Source: Tricholoma matsutake (lineage: Eukaryota; Basidiomycota; Agaricomycetes; Agaricales; Tricholomataceae). Taken from it: a DNA stretch of 64,000 bases. The stretch is from contig AP026539.1 of NCBI GenBank assembly GCA_026075535.2, positions 4,960,001-5,024,000 on the forward strand, written 5' to 3'. This document shows positions 10,761 to 22,612 of the stretch, in pieces. Within the stretch, counting starts at the first letter, position 1. The number at the start of each line of letters is the position of its first letter. Both the position numbers and the translations under genes were made by a program. The notes below the pieces were generated by a model. It was not told the origin of the DNA and searched no databases. It saw only the letters and a list, made by a program, of their open reading frames with translations.

Positions 10761-12803
10761 AGAATGAAATTTCGGAACAGTGCGCTTTCATTATTTCATT
10801 CGACTCCTCTGACTCCTCTATATTTATCGAACGCACTGCAAATATCCCCAAAATCAACTCCTCTGAAGAATTATCCACAACACTTTCCAACTTATATTTA
10901 TCTGTGTGCGACGAGTTCCACGTTCCTCGAAATGCCTCGATGGTGTTCATACCTATGCAAACCTCTTCATCATATGTTTCCCCTTCCTCCGTTATTTCCG
11001 ACAATCACCAGTCTAGTTATTTATCGACCAAGAAGAAGTATAAATCAGTCGCACAGAAGGTCTGTCCAATCATGGCAAAACTACCTGATCAATTTTGAAT
11101 TATTCAACACATTGAGGGTGATCCCCTCAAAGACATGCCTCCATTAAATCCCCATCCTCCAATATTTGAACCAACCCCTCGATATACCCTCAAATGCAAA
11201 AGCATCATTGATCGAAATCATCCAGGTGATTTCTTATGGCCTCAAGAATGAGACCTCATGCATGACTTTATTCGAAACCAGCAAGTGGGGTTCACATGGA
11301 CCAAAAACAAACAAGGAAGTTTTCAACCCAATTTCTTCCCCCCTATCGAGTTCCCAGTCATCCCTCACACTCCTTGGGTCGAGCGTAACATCCCCATACC
11401 TCCTGGTCTGTATGAAAAGATCTGTGAAATGCTGAAAAAGAAGATCGAAGCAGGAGTCTACGAGTCGTCGAACTCATCATATCGGTTGCGATGGTTTTGC
11501 ATTGTGAAGAAAGATGCAAAATCACTTCAAATAGTCCACAGTCTCGAGCCACTAAACCAAGTGACAATTCAGCACTCAGGTGTTGTCCCAATCCCTGAGC
11601 ATTTAGCTGAACAGTTTGGGGGACATGCTTGTGGTGGGATGTTGGATTTATATGTTGCATTCGACAAAAGGCTTGTAGCTGAATCTTCTCAAGATCTAAC
11701 GACTTTCCAGACCCCATTCAATCGTCACCCTACCAATGGGTTGGATGAACTCGGTTCCAATCTTACACAATGATGTAACATTTGTCCTACAACCAGAAGT
11801 CCCTCATATCACAATCCCTTATATCGGCGACACACCAGTTAAGGGTCCAAAATCAGAATATCGAATGATTGGTGGGTCTTACAAAATGATCACCGACAAC
11901 CCAGGCATTTGATGATTTGTCTGGGAGCATTTTGAGAACCTGAACCGCATCATCCAGCACATGAAGTATTGTGGCGGAATGTTCTCAGGTCCAAAGTTAT
12001 TTGCTTGTGTCCCCAAAATAATCATTTTAGGTCATCGATGCAATATTCAAGGTCAAATGGCTGATCCAACATGTATCAATAAGATTCAGAAGTGGGGTCC
12101 ATGTCGTACACTCATGGAAGTTAAGGTGTTCTTAGGAATGATTGGAGTTTGTCGAATTTTTATTCAGAGTTTTGCACATCAAGCAGCCATGCTAATCAAC
12201 CTTACTCGAAAAGATGTACCCTTCGAATTCGGCCCATCTCAGGTAGCAGCGCAAGAAGATCTCAAGCAAGCACTGCTAAACTCACCAGCAATTTGAGCAA
12301 TTGACTATACATCAAATGCCCCAGTCATCCTCACAGTCAACACATTGAGTATCGCGATCGGCTATTTCCTAGCGCAATGCGACTGTGATAATCCTCAAAA
12401 ACAATACTACAGTCAATTTGGCTCAATCACACTTAATGACCACAAATCCTGGTTCTCGCAACCAAAACTTGAACTTTATGGTCTATATCGAGCTCTTGGT
12501 GCACTTCGATTATATTTGATAGGGGTGCAAAACCTTATCATCAAAGTCGATGCAAGATATATCAAAGGCATGCTCTCAAATCCTGATATCGTGCCTAGCG
12601 CTAGCATCAATCGATGGATTGTTTCAATTCTAACATTCCACTTCATGCTAGTTCATGTTGCAGGTATGCACCATGGGCTGGATGGTCTTTTGCAACATCC
12701 TCAACAAACTGAAGACACTGATATCGAAGTAGAAGAAGAATTCGGCGACTGGATCAACAAACTACATGGTTTTGTTCACCAAATAAACCCAATTTCGATT
12801 TGA
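10761..12803 (+). pseudogene. Gypsy A reverse transcriptase and RNase H
   Basis: A linker (10761-11250) leads to RT at 11258-12296 and RNase H at 12345-12803. RT motif A is MLDLYVAFD; the region after TTFQTPF is frameshifted at about 11715. Motif C reads PYIGDTPVKG where this lineage has YIDD, so one catalytic Asp is Gly. RNase H keeps its Glu (KLELYGLYRAL) and Asp (KVDARYIKGM), while the first Asp region is TVNTLSIAIG. Stops are TGA. The sequence type differs clearly from B and C and is closest within this window to E. Confidence 0.85.
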
Positions 12804-14270
12804 CCTTTCCCCTCTCACGCGACTTATCTGACTTTTGCCCAAGCCTCAGATTTCAGTAAGGGGGAGGATGTTTCATATGAAGATGTACCTCGATCGGACA
12901 AAGCAAAGAAAGAAGATGAATGATTGCTGCTTGTTCATAGATGGTTAGACGACATGGTGCAACCCCTAAATCTATCAGATACCGAGTACGCTACCTTCGT
13001 GCAATATTGCACCAAGTTCTTCATAGATTCTGGAAAACTATGGCGAAAAGATCATCAGGGAGAACACAAGCTCATTGCGATCCCAGAACATTGCATCAAT
13101 ATTATCTGGTCATTGCACAACCATATTGGACACAAAATGATCTTTGGCATGAAATCTCACGTCGCCCTATGATTCTGGTGGCCTAACCTGAAAGCTGATA
13201 TTGCATGGTACATCCAAATGTGCCATTACTGTCAGTTGTGACAGACTCGAAATCTCCTTATTCCACCAGTCATTGCCACCCCCGCCCCTCTATTCGGAAA
13301 AGTCTACATTGACACAATGCACATGCCGCCTTCTGGCAGATATCGCTATATAGTACAAGGTTGATGTTCAATATTGTACTGGCCAGAATTTAGGATGCTT
13401 TGCAATGAAACAGCAAAGACCATCGGCGATTGGATCTTCAAAGAAATCATTTGTCAATGGGGCTTGCTTTACAAAATTGCTACTGACAATGGCCCAGCAT
13501 TTCTTGCTGGTCTCGAATACTTGGTGAAGCGATATCATATCAATCACATTCAGATAAGTGGGTACAATTCTCATGCCAACAGCCTCGTCAAACGAGCCCA
13601 CTTTGATGTATGACAGTCACTCTACAAGGCCGTCGATGGCGATCAAACTCAATGGTCAGTGGGGACCTACTCGGTCTTTTGGGCAGAACACATAACAGTT
13701 CAAAAATGAATGGGCTGTTTGCCCTATTTTGCGATCACAGGTTCTCATCCACTCATCCCTCTCAACATCTCAGAAGTGACATATCTACAGCCACTGCCCA
13801 ACTCGATACTCTCCTCCACCGATCTCATCGCACTACAGAAACGCTCGACTGATCTCAAAGTACTCTACTCTAGAGTCTACACCACTTGATGAGAAGCTGT
13901 GAAATGCTTCAAAGAAGTTCACAAGCAAATGATTCGAGACTACAATTTCGAAAAAGGTGACCTTGTACTCATGTGAAACACACAGATCGAGAAAGCCCTC
14001 AATCAAAAAATGCAAGCTCGATATCTCAGCCCACTCATTGTTATCGCATGAAACTATGGTGGCACTTATATTCTTTGTGAGCTCGATGGTTCAGTTCTTC
14101 ATCAACCAGTAGCTGCTTTCCGAGCTCTTCCCTATCTAGCATGAAAATTGATTGCCCTTCCTCTGAACTTCTTTGATATCGATGATCGTCGGCTCGAACA
14201 ACTTTGAACAACATTGGATGTCGATGGAGACATCAATGAAGGCATTCCTGACTTCGACGAAGACAAATAG
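12804..14270 (+). pseudogene. Gypsy A integrase
   Basis: The zinc domain is at about 13080-13240 (HNHIGHKM, CHYCQL). The core has D (YIDTMHMP), D (ATDNGPAF) and, at about 13590, NSLVKRAHFDV where relatives have an E in the position of K; a G-to-A change has removed the catalytic Glu. Several TGAs interrupt (for example at about 13170 and 13363). The C-terminal beta domain continues to TAG 14268-14270. A polypurine-like run at 12856-12869 inside this region resembles the true tract at 16099 but has coding sequence on both sides. Confidence 0.82.
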
Positions 14271-14587
14271 AGCATTTTCCTTTTATTTTCCTTACTTGCG
14301 ATATTGAAATCAACTCTTGATGTTATAACAGTGTACTACTACAAGTTGCAATATCATTCGAAACGTGTTTGCGCAACCTCGATGGGGTTTTTCAGCTATG
14401 AAGTTCTGAGCCTTTCCCCTATGTCTTGTTTTGATAAATCATCCATCTTACTTTCTTTTTCTTTTTCTCTACTATGTTTGTTTTGCATATATCTTACATT
14501 TCTTGGCTTTGAGCATACACAATATTTCTCATTTCAAACCTTCGGACACAAGAAAAACGATAAAATTAAACCAATAAAACAAAACTA
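14271..14587. other. Spacer between Gypsy A pol stop and the antisense gene
   Basis: I see no gene. It holds a pyrimidine-rich stretch at about 14440-14480 on the plus strand. Short plus-strand frames here and to 14913 are shadows of the antisense gene, not an env-like ORF. Confidence 0.5.
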
Positions 14588-15759
14588 CTACTGGGACTCC
14601 TCCCATTTCCTCTCTAAAACTTCAATTTCCTCCATCAAAATCTCCACCTTGAGCTTTTCTGGACCAGGACCTCTGCAAGATGGCGATGTCAAACTCTTGC
14701 AACCTCCAATGGTGTCATTCCGCTGTTGACAGAAGTCTCGTCCACCTCGAACCAGCTAACAACTCCTTGATCAGTGTCCTTCACCTTTTTCTCCATCTCT
14801 CTCAATTTACCCTTCCCCTTCCCCTTCAAGGATCATCTTGGGGGCTCATCGATGGTCGAGGGTCTGGCTTTGGTGTTCTCAATGGGCTGAATAGCCCAGA
14901 TGCATATTGCTAAGTAATCATACAGATTAGTGATCATAGTTGTTATTGAGGAGATTCACTTACTATGTCTTGGAGTCGACACCTCTGTCGACTCCCCAGT
15001 AGTAACCTTTGTTGCTCACTTTGACCCCACCTTGTTCCTCAACTCGCCTTGTCAGAGTCCTCACCTCGACACTTCCTCCCAGTAGCAGCCCTGCAGCCCT
15101 TGAGTGCATCGTTTGCACTTGGGTGTGCCCTCCTCGACGATGCATTCCTGCGACATCCTCATTCCTGCGCAATGATCACACTAAATCAAAATTGAAAGCC
15201 TGATTAGTCTGAACAATATCGAAGTAAAACAAGGACTTACCAGCCCATGGAAGGTGATCAGATCACCTTCCTCCAATCGCACCCACTTTGCTACCATGGG
15301 CTCCTGATTGAGCTCGTCCTCACCCTCCTCCTCCTCGTCCATCTTGTCTGCCTTCCTCTTCTTGACTATCTGCTCGACGACTGGTGGGTCATTGACCAGA
15401 TGTTCCTCCATGGCCTCTTCCTGATCAATAGAGATATTCAGTGCCTCCAGCACGGTGGTCCAATTATGAAACTCCTCCTTCAACATGGTTTTGGCACAAA
15501 CCTCAGCCAAAAATGCCTGACATGCATCAGCCAGAGCATTTTGTCGGTCCTCAATATGTTTTGCTTTCGCCTTGGCGGCTTCTTGCTGAGCCATTCGCTC
15601 TTCCTCCCTCCACCTCTCTTCCTCAATTGTCTTCAAATATTCTACAAAAAGGTACTTGCCCCCCCAAGAAAGCCAACCCTCACGTGCGAAGGACACAAAT
15701 AATGATGCAGCTTTATCCAACGTCGCCTGTATGTGATCATCGCATGCCTCATCAAACAA
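14588..15759 (-). pseudogene. Antisense accessory gene of Gypsy A: coiled coil plus zinc cluster, spliced
   Basis: Lies opposite to pol, between the pol stop and the 3' LTR. Exon 15759-15241 encodes a charged coiled coil rich in Glu/Arg/Ala (about residues 30-110), a basic patch KKRKADK and an acidic run. An intron 15240-15181 (GTAAGT...TTTAG, 60 bp) joins in phase to a cysteine cluster: CDHC, then SQEC, then CKRCTQGLQGC (15180-15080). After a TGA at 15061 the same frame stays open if TGAs are read as decayed Arg codons, through a second intron 14963-14910 (GTAAGT...ACTTAG) to a coiled tail ending near 14588. The 5' end is unresolved and may reach 15990. A DNA-binding role is inferred from the cluster; function is unknown. 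Confidence 0.7.
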
Positions 15760-16098
15760 TCCATCAGATCATCATATTCAGCCTATCAAACAAGGTCAGG
15801 AAGCAGATAAACAAAGGAAGGGGAAAAACACACCATTTTTTCACAAAAAACTTAACCCCAGATTTCGAAGTTGAATTCTTCGGCCTTGCCAGTCTCGGGC
15901 ATCGATTTTGCATGATCGAGAACAGGAATGGCGAGCTCAGCGATGATGGACATGCTGTTGAGGTTCAGAAGAGAATGATGAAGGAGATCAAATAGAAGGA
16001 GAGAAGTTTGAACCACAACACATCTTAAATCAACAATCAACAATGTCACATGACCTGGTTATTTTGGCTCGACTGACCGGGACAGTCAGAATTTCAGT
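15760..16098. other. 3' non-coding end of Gypsy A, possible first exon of the antisense gene
   Basis: On the minus strand a frame starting MSIIAELAIPVLDHAK (about 15957) runs to about 15858 and could be the first exon of the antisense gene, followed by GTTAAG. I could not find an acceptor that keeps the frame, so the link is not established. Confidence 0.35.
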
Positions 16099-16109
16099 AA
16101 GGGGGAGGA
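16099..16109 (+). promoter_or_regulatory. Polypurine tract of Gypsy A
   Basis: AAGGGGGAGGA ends one base before the LTR start TGATAGG at 16110. This is the plus-strand primer site, so the LTR that follows is a 3' LTR of the unit to its left. Confidence 0.8.
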
Positions 16110-17298
16110 TGATAGGTTGTCTCCTCAGCTCAAAGGCCAATTCACCATTACAACCACATTCTAATCACATCGGCTAACTCCTATGATGTTCCAGAAGCAG
16201 TGCGACCACTCTTGATCAAGTCTACCAAGTGCAATATCATATTGACCGTGTTGAAACATCACCAGCGACATCAATCGTACTTAGAAACCACATTGCACAA
16301 CCTTATGACTACCTCAAAACACCCTAAGAACACTCTGAATGAACATTGAGTATCCCCAATCAACTTCAAACAACCGCGACCACGATTGAACATTGTCGAG
16401 CATTATCGATTAACATTGAGAAACTACGAGCAACATTGGGCGCCGCATTCGTTATCTAAATGGTGGAATACCATGCGCCAGGGAGTATTCCAACTTGTGC
16501 TCAAACCTGCTGATAGTAGGTCAGCCTTGTTCCAAGTCCCTATCACATACAGAACCCGCTGGATGGATTATTGCGACACTTAGCGTGGTTTATATACAAA
16601 GGACAGTCCCATTTTAGTTCTTCCCATTTATTACTCCTTTGTCATATAATATATCTCTGTCTTGTTCGGATTCCAGTCTCATTTTGGCCTTGTGTTTTAA
16701 CTCATATATTTTGCCTCATGTTCTACACATGTTTCTTATACCATTTTAGGAAGTTTCTACTAAAACATATAAAACTCTGTGGCATCTACTGGGGAATGCA
16801 AGAAATCATCTTCACATATTGCCTCATATAAAGTTCTAAGAATCTGATCTATCCTCTAAACAATCTAAACTTCTATGAGTTTTCTCGATCAATGAGAAAC
16901 CTCTGTGACCATCGTCATCCTCGATCGACTTTCAATCCTCCTATCACTAGCCCTAGTAACCACTCTGACACTTCCTAGCCTTTGGCTATACCCTTCATAT
17001 ACTATTGATTCATCAAGAAAGTCCTTAGAATTCACATATTGACCCTTGACAATAAACATTGTTTGCCATTGATCTCATTGATCCTCTTTGATATTGATCG
17101 ATACTCCATTGGACCCTGCCAAACACCTTCCTCTCTTATAGAACTACCTTTACGACTAGTACCAACTAGTTGTCTTCCCATTGGTCAGACCACGAACATT
17201 CAGAACGTCTCACACCCTTCCTCTGACTTGTGCAAATATCATTGGTTGCCTCATTGGCAGTTTTGGTGGTTTTCCTGGGTTGAATATCATCATTTTTG
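16110..17298 (+). repeat. Gypsy A LTR, copy 2, shared by two tandem units
   Basis: Near-identical to 929-2118. A polypurine tract lies on its left, and the primer-site-like GGAGCCCACCG plus gag lie on its right, so it serves as 3' LTR of the left unit and 5' LTR of the right one. Confidence 0.85.
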
Positions 17299-17330
17299 GA
17301 GCCCACCGCAAGGGTGTCTGAATCATTTCA

Positions 17331-18036
17331 TTGTTGAACCAATCTCGACTTCCTTGGCTTAGGCCAACACAAGCGAGAAACCTTCATATCGATACTTGCC
17401 ATGCCTTCAAATCTCTCGAACAATTGGGAGATATTCTAATTCCAGTAACTGAAGCAGAATCTACTCATCGTAGATTATTCCCTTCACCTATATCATCGCC
17501 TTCAACATCATCCGCTACTTCTTTGTCCTCATCATCTACCTCTTCATTCATCCTTCCAACAACTTTGACACCTGTACCATCCTTCACCCAAGTCTTAACC
17601 CCCACCCCTAGAGTCATTGCATTCATGACTACACAAACCACTATGCCAGCTTGTGGTCATTCGACTGCTCCGAAGTTTGACCCTACTCAACCTCAAGAGC
17701 TCCGATGATACTTCGAGGAGCTTGAATTATTGTTCCCAACCTGCAGTGTCACAGAATCGAACCTGATGAAGAAACACGCTTGTCGCTACCTCGCCATTGA
17801 TTCTTCCAAACTCTGGGAATCGCTTCCAGAATATCAGCCCAGCACTTCATTCAATGAGTTTCAAATGGCAGTACATAAACTCTATCCCGGCTTGGAAGAC
17901 AAATGCAAGTGGAGCATATCGGACATGGACAAATTAGTGGGAGAACAACTACGTGTTGGGATATTTGACATGAACGATCTAGGAATGTATTATCGGGCGT
18001 TCTACAACATTACTTACTCACTTTTTACGAGCAAAG
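17331..18036 (+). pseudogene. gag N-terminus of the second tandem Gypsy A unit, truncated
   Basis: Homologous to 2160-2870 and better preserved: it retains the 13 bp missing there, so the frame reads on into KFDPTQPQELR, then TGA (17706-17708) where the family has Arg, then YFEELELLFP and the capsid helices to about 18036. At that point similarity to copy 1 stops abruptly and Helitron sequence begins. Nothing else of this unit is in the window. Confidence 0.8.
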
Positions 18037-19365
18037 AAAATAGATGTGAAATGATTGAGGGGTGATCGTGAATGTTTGTGGCTGTGTGTTGACTATCTGC
18101 GAATCCGCAAAATTGATTTCAGAGCTTGTACTGGCTGGTGGACCTATCAATGCAATATCAGCAAGTGTGCATGGTTTGTACCTCATGTTTGACAGCACCA
18201 TGCAAAACTTGGGGTTGTTAGCAGACTGGGTGCATTGCCTCATATTCTGTCATAGTATTACTACTGTTGCTACCTGGTGCCATAGAGCTTTACCTATAGC
18301 AGCTTCCTGGTCATGGAGCAAAGTTGCATTCATGCCAACAGTGCAACTATATAGTGACACATGTTCCTGACCAATCACTGGTGGCAGCTGGGCAAAATCT
18401 CCTGTGAAAATCATATTTAGGCCCCTGAAAGGAGAATTAAGGTCATTCATGACATGTATGAGAAACATGTCATGGCACGAAAGCATTGATACTTCATCAA
18501 GAAAAATATAATTGACGCCTTCCAATCTTGACTTTACTTGGGCGAGCTGAATGTTTGATGAGGAACCACCATCAGAGTTGATGCCAAACATTGCATGATA
18601 TGTGGAACCCTTCAGGAGTGCCACAGCACTCCCCATCGGGGCAACAATGATGAGCCTGTGGCTTTCTTTCCTCCACTCAAAAAACTCCACTAGGGCCTTC
18701 AACACTTGTGTTTTCCCTGTGCTGGCCATTCCAGCGATGTTCATCTTCAACTGACTGTAATCAGGACTGCAGGCATGGTTAGCAACGATTCTAAAGGCAT
18801 GCTCCTGCACTTTGTTCAAATCAAATGTAGATGAAACATCAGCAACAGCAGATTCCCACTCTTTTGAAATGAACATGCAGCTCATATATGCTTTATCAAC
18901 AACCTTGACTTCATTTGGAGTGAATGCAGCTACTCTGTGAGACCCTGTATTTGGTGGTAAATGTTGAGCTCTTTCCTGGGTGACTTCAGCACACTTACTA
19001 GCAACAGCAGCCTTCCACTGGCCCAGTGACTGTGACTGAATTACTGCAAGTGGACTGAGAAGTTCATCAGCAACAAGATCTGGGTTGCAATCCATCCAGC
19101 AAAGAGATACAAGCATTTGTCTTATCTCCACCATAAACACTCATCGACTTCTTTTTTCCAATGAGTGCCGACATGAATACATTGGAGGTCTGCTGTGTTC
19201 TGAAGGTAAGTTTATAGCATTGTCAATCACTAATTGATCTAAATCTTCAAAATTGCTGCTGCCCTGTTCTGCCCAACCAGGTAATGTTGATGCTCCTTTC
19301 TGCATCTGTGCATAAAAGTCATCATATGCATCCAGGCATTCATAGCAAATGTTCATAATCTTCAT
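18037..19365 (-). pseudogene. Helitron PIF1-like helicase domain, C-terminus missing
   Basis: Walker A is GMASTGKTQ (about 18735), Walker B FLDEVSML (about 18500), and the PIF1 motif FTGDFAQLPPV lies at about 18400. After TVVIL a TGA (about 18245) replaces Arg of the family's ILRQNMRQ, and QNMRQ plus about 60 further residues follow to the junction at 18037. Helicase motifs IV to VI are absent. The helicase would unwind DNA during rolling-circle transposition. Confidence 0.88.
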
Positions 19366-19390
19366 AAGGTCAAGCTGTTGTGTTGAAAAA

Positions 19391-21574
19391 CTATGCGATG
19401 AAAAAGTTTGACACCCATGAATCCATACTATTTTTCAAGTCTAACCCACTTCTCCAGGGCTTGAAAAGTGTCAACATGGTGGAACAATAGTACTCACAAT
19501 CTCCCTGGTCGAATCTTGGCAATGAATTACCCACAAAATTTGGAATGTGCACTTTCTGAAGGCACTGCACTGCATGAGTGTCAGCGAGTGGGTGGTCCAC
19601 CAAGAATGGCAGTAGCTGTGATTTAGAAGACTCCTCGGCTTTAGCCCCACCAGCATTTGATTCACTATTGGTTGAACCCTCATCTGCTCGGATTTGTGTG
19701 GAATCAGCACCCACTTCATCTTTCTTTTTTTTCTTTGTTGCTCTCTTTTTATGTTGACAAGAGGAGATCCAGTCATAGAGGCACATAGAGTGTAATGAAG
19801 CAGGTCAGAACTTATAGTATTGGACAGGCGACAAACCAATAATGTGACCATTGTGCTTATATATCACCATCTTTTGAAGTCATTTGTCAGAACCATCAAA
19901 CTGGGTGCATGGTTGATCAGTCCCACTAACATTATTTTGCCTCAGTTCACAAGCATTCCTAGTCTCATGAACATATGACTGCCAATAGAAGGGTACAAAT
20001 CTGTAGTTGTATAATGATCAGGATTACCGAGAAGATACATGCAAGCCATGAGTGACCCCATCTCCATCTTAGCACTCAGAGAATTTACTATTTTGGTCAT
20101 AAACTTACATGCTTTGTTATTTCACGACTCTGTACCACCAATCATTTCAGAGTGGCATAGAAACATGGAACATACAGTTTCAAATATGACATGTGTTTTC
20201 AGTGCAGGCTTTATTACATAGTTAGAAACATACAGCAGAACACCTTTAATTGCACTACCCAAGCCTAGACTAGTCACATCAGTGTTACATCTGAGGAGGT
20301 AAGTCATGAGATAGGAGAAAGTGTTAAGTGATGATTCCATCTTCTTTACGTTGATATGTCCAGTATCACCATCAATTTCAGTCTGCTTGAATATAGGATG
20401 CAGAAAACGGGATTTGCATTTTCCCCAGATGTTATCAAGACAGCCCCTATAAGGACGGGCTTTGTTTTCAGAGCCATCCCGATTGCAGTTTGTCGAGCAC
20501 TTATGAACATTTGACTTCAACAACAGGCTGTTTACTGAAAAGTGGAACCTCGACCACGACGATGCAACTTTCAGGCAGTCATTACAAGTATTGACCGGTA
20601 CTTTGTGACATATTCTTGGAGGAGGTTCTGGAAGAGTCTCAGTTGGGTTACGGTAATCATCAAGGGTTTCAGCAGCTGTAACTTCACTTTCAACCTCCTC
20701 CTTTACTTTGAGCAAAAAGTCACCCACATGTACACTTTCCAGATAGTCCACCAGTCTTTGGCAAAAACTAGAGGTTGGATCAAGGATCCTTGCACAAGCT
20801 TCATCAGGAGAAAAAGTACCATGGATCCATATTAACATATGCAGGTGAAGTGTCAGACAGCCCTGCTGTTCAACAGTGCCATAATAATCAGATGTCTCTC
20901 CATACAGTCCTTGATGGTCAGTGCCCACTCCAAGGACATGTTCAATGAACATCTCAACCATAAAATGAAAAAAATGTGCACTGGCCACAGGATTGTTTGC
21001 AATGAGACAGTAACATTCGTTATCTGACCACAGAAGTTTGACACTCATCTTCTCCTTGTTATCAGCGAAGTACAAACAAATAGGGTGTTTGTTATCAGCA
21101 GGAGATAGAGTAATATACCACAGCAGAGCACCTAGGTATGCTATCATGGACCAAATTTTGCTGCACATATATCTCTTGGTAGTTATAGAGCCACTAACTT
21201 TTCCATCTATAAGATCAAGGTCACAAACCAATTGGAAACACAAAATTTCATCATCCATAGAGGGTTTTACTACATCACTGCCTGACATTCTCTGGGAAAT
21301 GTTGCCGAGCACTTCTTGATTGACAGACTGTTGAACAGCCTTTGTGCAATGTCATCAAATTTCTGAGTCTCGGCTTAGGGCTAGCAGATAACCTCCTGTT
21401 GTGGAAGACTTCACCTGTTGATGGCTGAAGGTGACAAAAGGGAAAGCCACATCTTGTTGAAAGCACTTATCTCATGATACATGAGGAGATGGTGAACATG
21501 GGCTTTTTCAGATAGTTTACATGTTCTGATGCCTCCTAAGCCATGAGGAAATAGCCAAGGGAAGATCTAAGGAT
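19391..21574 (-). pseudogene. Helitron Rep (HUH nuclease) domain and linker
   Basis: The frame 21312-20122 carries the HUH motif LHLHMLIW (about 20855-20835) and, at about 20230, the two-tyrosine motif YVSNY, as expected for the nicking and strand-transfer enzyme. The downstream linker (19786-19391) has the conserved RFDQGDCEYYCSTML and FKPWRSGLDL. Sequence at 21574-21313 reads FPHGLGG...KAHVHHLLMYH, the Helitron-like N region, with frame errors. The SINE interrupts just upstream of it. Confidence 0.87.
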
Positions 21575-21862
21575 ATAGGTTTGGATTGTTTTTTTTTTTT
21601 TTTTTGGTAACCAGTTTGAGCCTGAAGCCCACAGTCAACTCTGACTATGCATAATATGCATGTCAGGAGGACACCAGCTGAAGAGAACGCTTTTATGCAC
21701 ACAGTTATCAATGGTAGTGTGGGACTCCACTGTCTTTCAGCAATACCCACTAAACTCTTTGGAGGGGTCAGGGTTCAAACCAAGAGTGCAAGGGTATGTC
21801 CCCCTGAATGAGATGATGGAGTTAACCATTGAGCCATCTCACCCCCATAGGTTTGGATTGTT
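21575..21862 (-). repeat. Target site duplications flanking the SINE
   Basis: ATAGGTTTGGATTGTT occurs at 21575-21590 and again at 21847-21862, exact over 16 bp. The Helitron coding sequence resumes on either side (NNPNL, then the WIFPWLFP region), so the pre-insertion site is visible. Confidence 0.92.
21591..21846 (-). mobile_element. tRNA-derived SINE, full length, 256 bp
   Basis: On the minus strand the element starts GGGGGTGAGATGGCTCAATGG, where TGGCTCAATGG matches a Pol III A box, and about 55 bases on has GGTTTGAACCC, a B box. It ends in a run of about 15 A (T run at 21591-21605). A 16-bp direct repeat flanks it. The head is tRNA-like; the roughly 150-bp body after the B box is not recognised and its 3' part may come from a partner LINE. 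LINE machinery is inferred from the tail and duplication. Confidence 0.85.
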
Positions 21863-22612
21863 GTATATCAATTGCATTTCCCTATCATGTGAGAATGCCA
21901 ATGTGCCTCCTCAGTTATTCCAATGCTTCAGTGCAATCCCTTTCAACTCATTTACTGACTTGGTATTCATTTGCTCCCCGGTAAGTCCATGCACAACAAA
22001 CAGACAATCTCCTTGTGTGACACCATCTGCTGGCTCACTATCAAATACACTTGTACCTTCTTCTGGTTTATTAGATAAAGAGTATTGATATTGTATGGAC
22101 ACAGGAGGGCAATCTTCAGGATACCATGCAAGTTCAGCATACAAAATGTCAATGTCAGAGTAATCAGAATAATTTAGTTTTAGCCACTCAAGTGCGCATG
22201 CGACTTGCTTCCTTCTAATCATAAGTGGGGTTCGATGAAATTCTGTTTTGGTGGGCTTACATGGGCCAGTGAATAAAATGGCCAGAACATTGTCCAAATC
22301 TTTGACTGGTGGTGAAAGCTGTTCATAAATTTTCACAACTGGAGATTCAAATGCTATAACATGAGATGCCATCTTTTGTAGCCCTGAAGATGCCACATGC
22401 ACAAATAAGCTATTAATGTGAACACAAGCAACTAGCATCTTCTCAACATACCTAAGGCACAATAATTCTTCCAGCACTTCTCCTAACCACAGATCTGTAG
22501 AAAGGGAATTATGGGGAGCTTTACCCTTCCACAAGCTCTGGCGGCAATGGTCACAGACTTGGCTGCAGCAATAGTCCAGCACAGGGCCTTTGAAGCTTTG
22601 CACAGGCTGCAA
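21863..22612 (-). pseudogene. Helitron DUF6570-like domain
   Basis: The 233-residue frame 22612-21911 has CDHCRQSLWKGKAPHNSL, WLGEVLEEL and LYAELAWYPEDCPP, the layout of the DUF6570 region found ahead of Helitron Rep. A TGA follows KHWNN at about 21909 and the frame then continues LAFSHDREMQLIYNNPN up to the SINE. Role unknown; it always travels with Helitron proteins as far as I recall. Confidence 0.75.

Larger units (their letters stand above)
929..17298 (+). mobile_element. Gypsy A: LTR retrotransposon, about 10.3 kb without the nested B insertion
   Basis: Order on the plus strand: LTR (929-2118), gag (2160-3232), nested Gypsy B, gag end and protease (9268-10760), RT and RNase H, integrase to 14270, an antisense accessory gene (14588-15759), polypurine tract (16099-16109), LTR (16110-17298). 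All reading frames are broken, mostly by TGA, and several catalytic residues are lost. Directly after the right LTR a second gag starts, so this is one unit of a tandem pair sharing an LTR. No target duplication can be tested because the right outer end is missing. Confidence 0.85.

Noticed and set aside
12854..12870. Second polypurine tract and LTR start inside Gypsy A
   Set aside because: Pol coding sequence continues on both sides and no LTR sequence follows.
14304..14913. Plus-strand env-like ORF after Gypsy A pol
   Set aside because: No signal peptide or fusion features; the frames are shadows of the antisense gene on the other strand.
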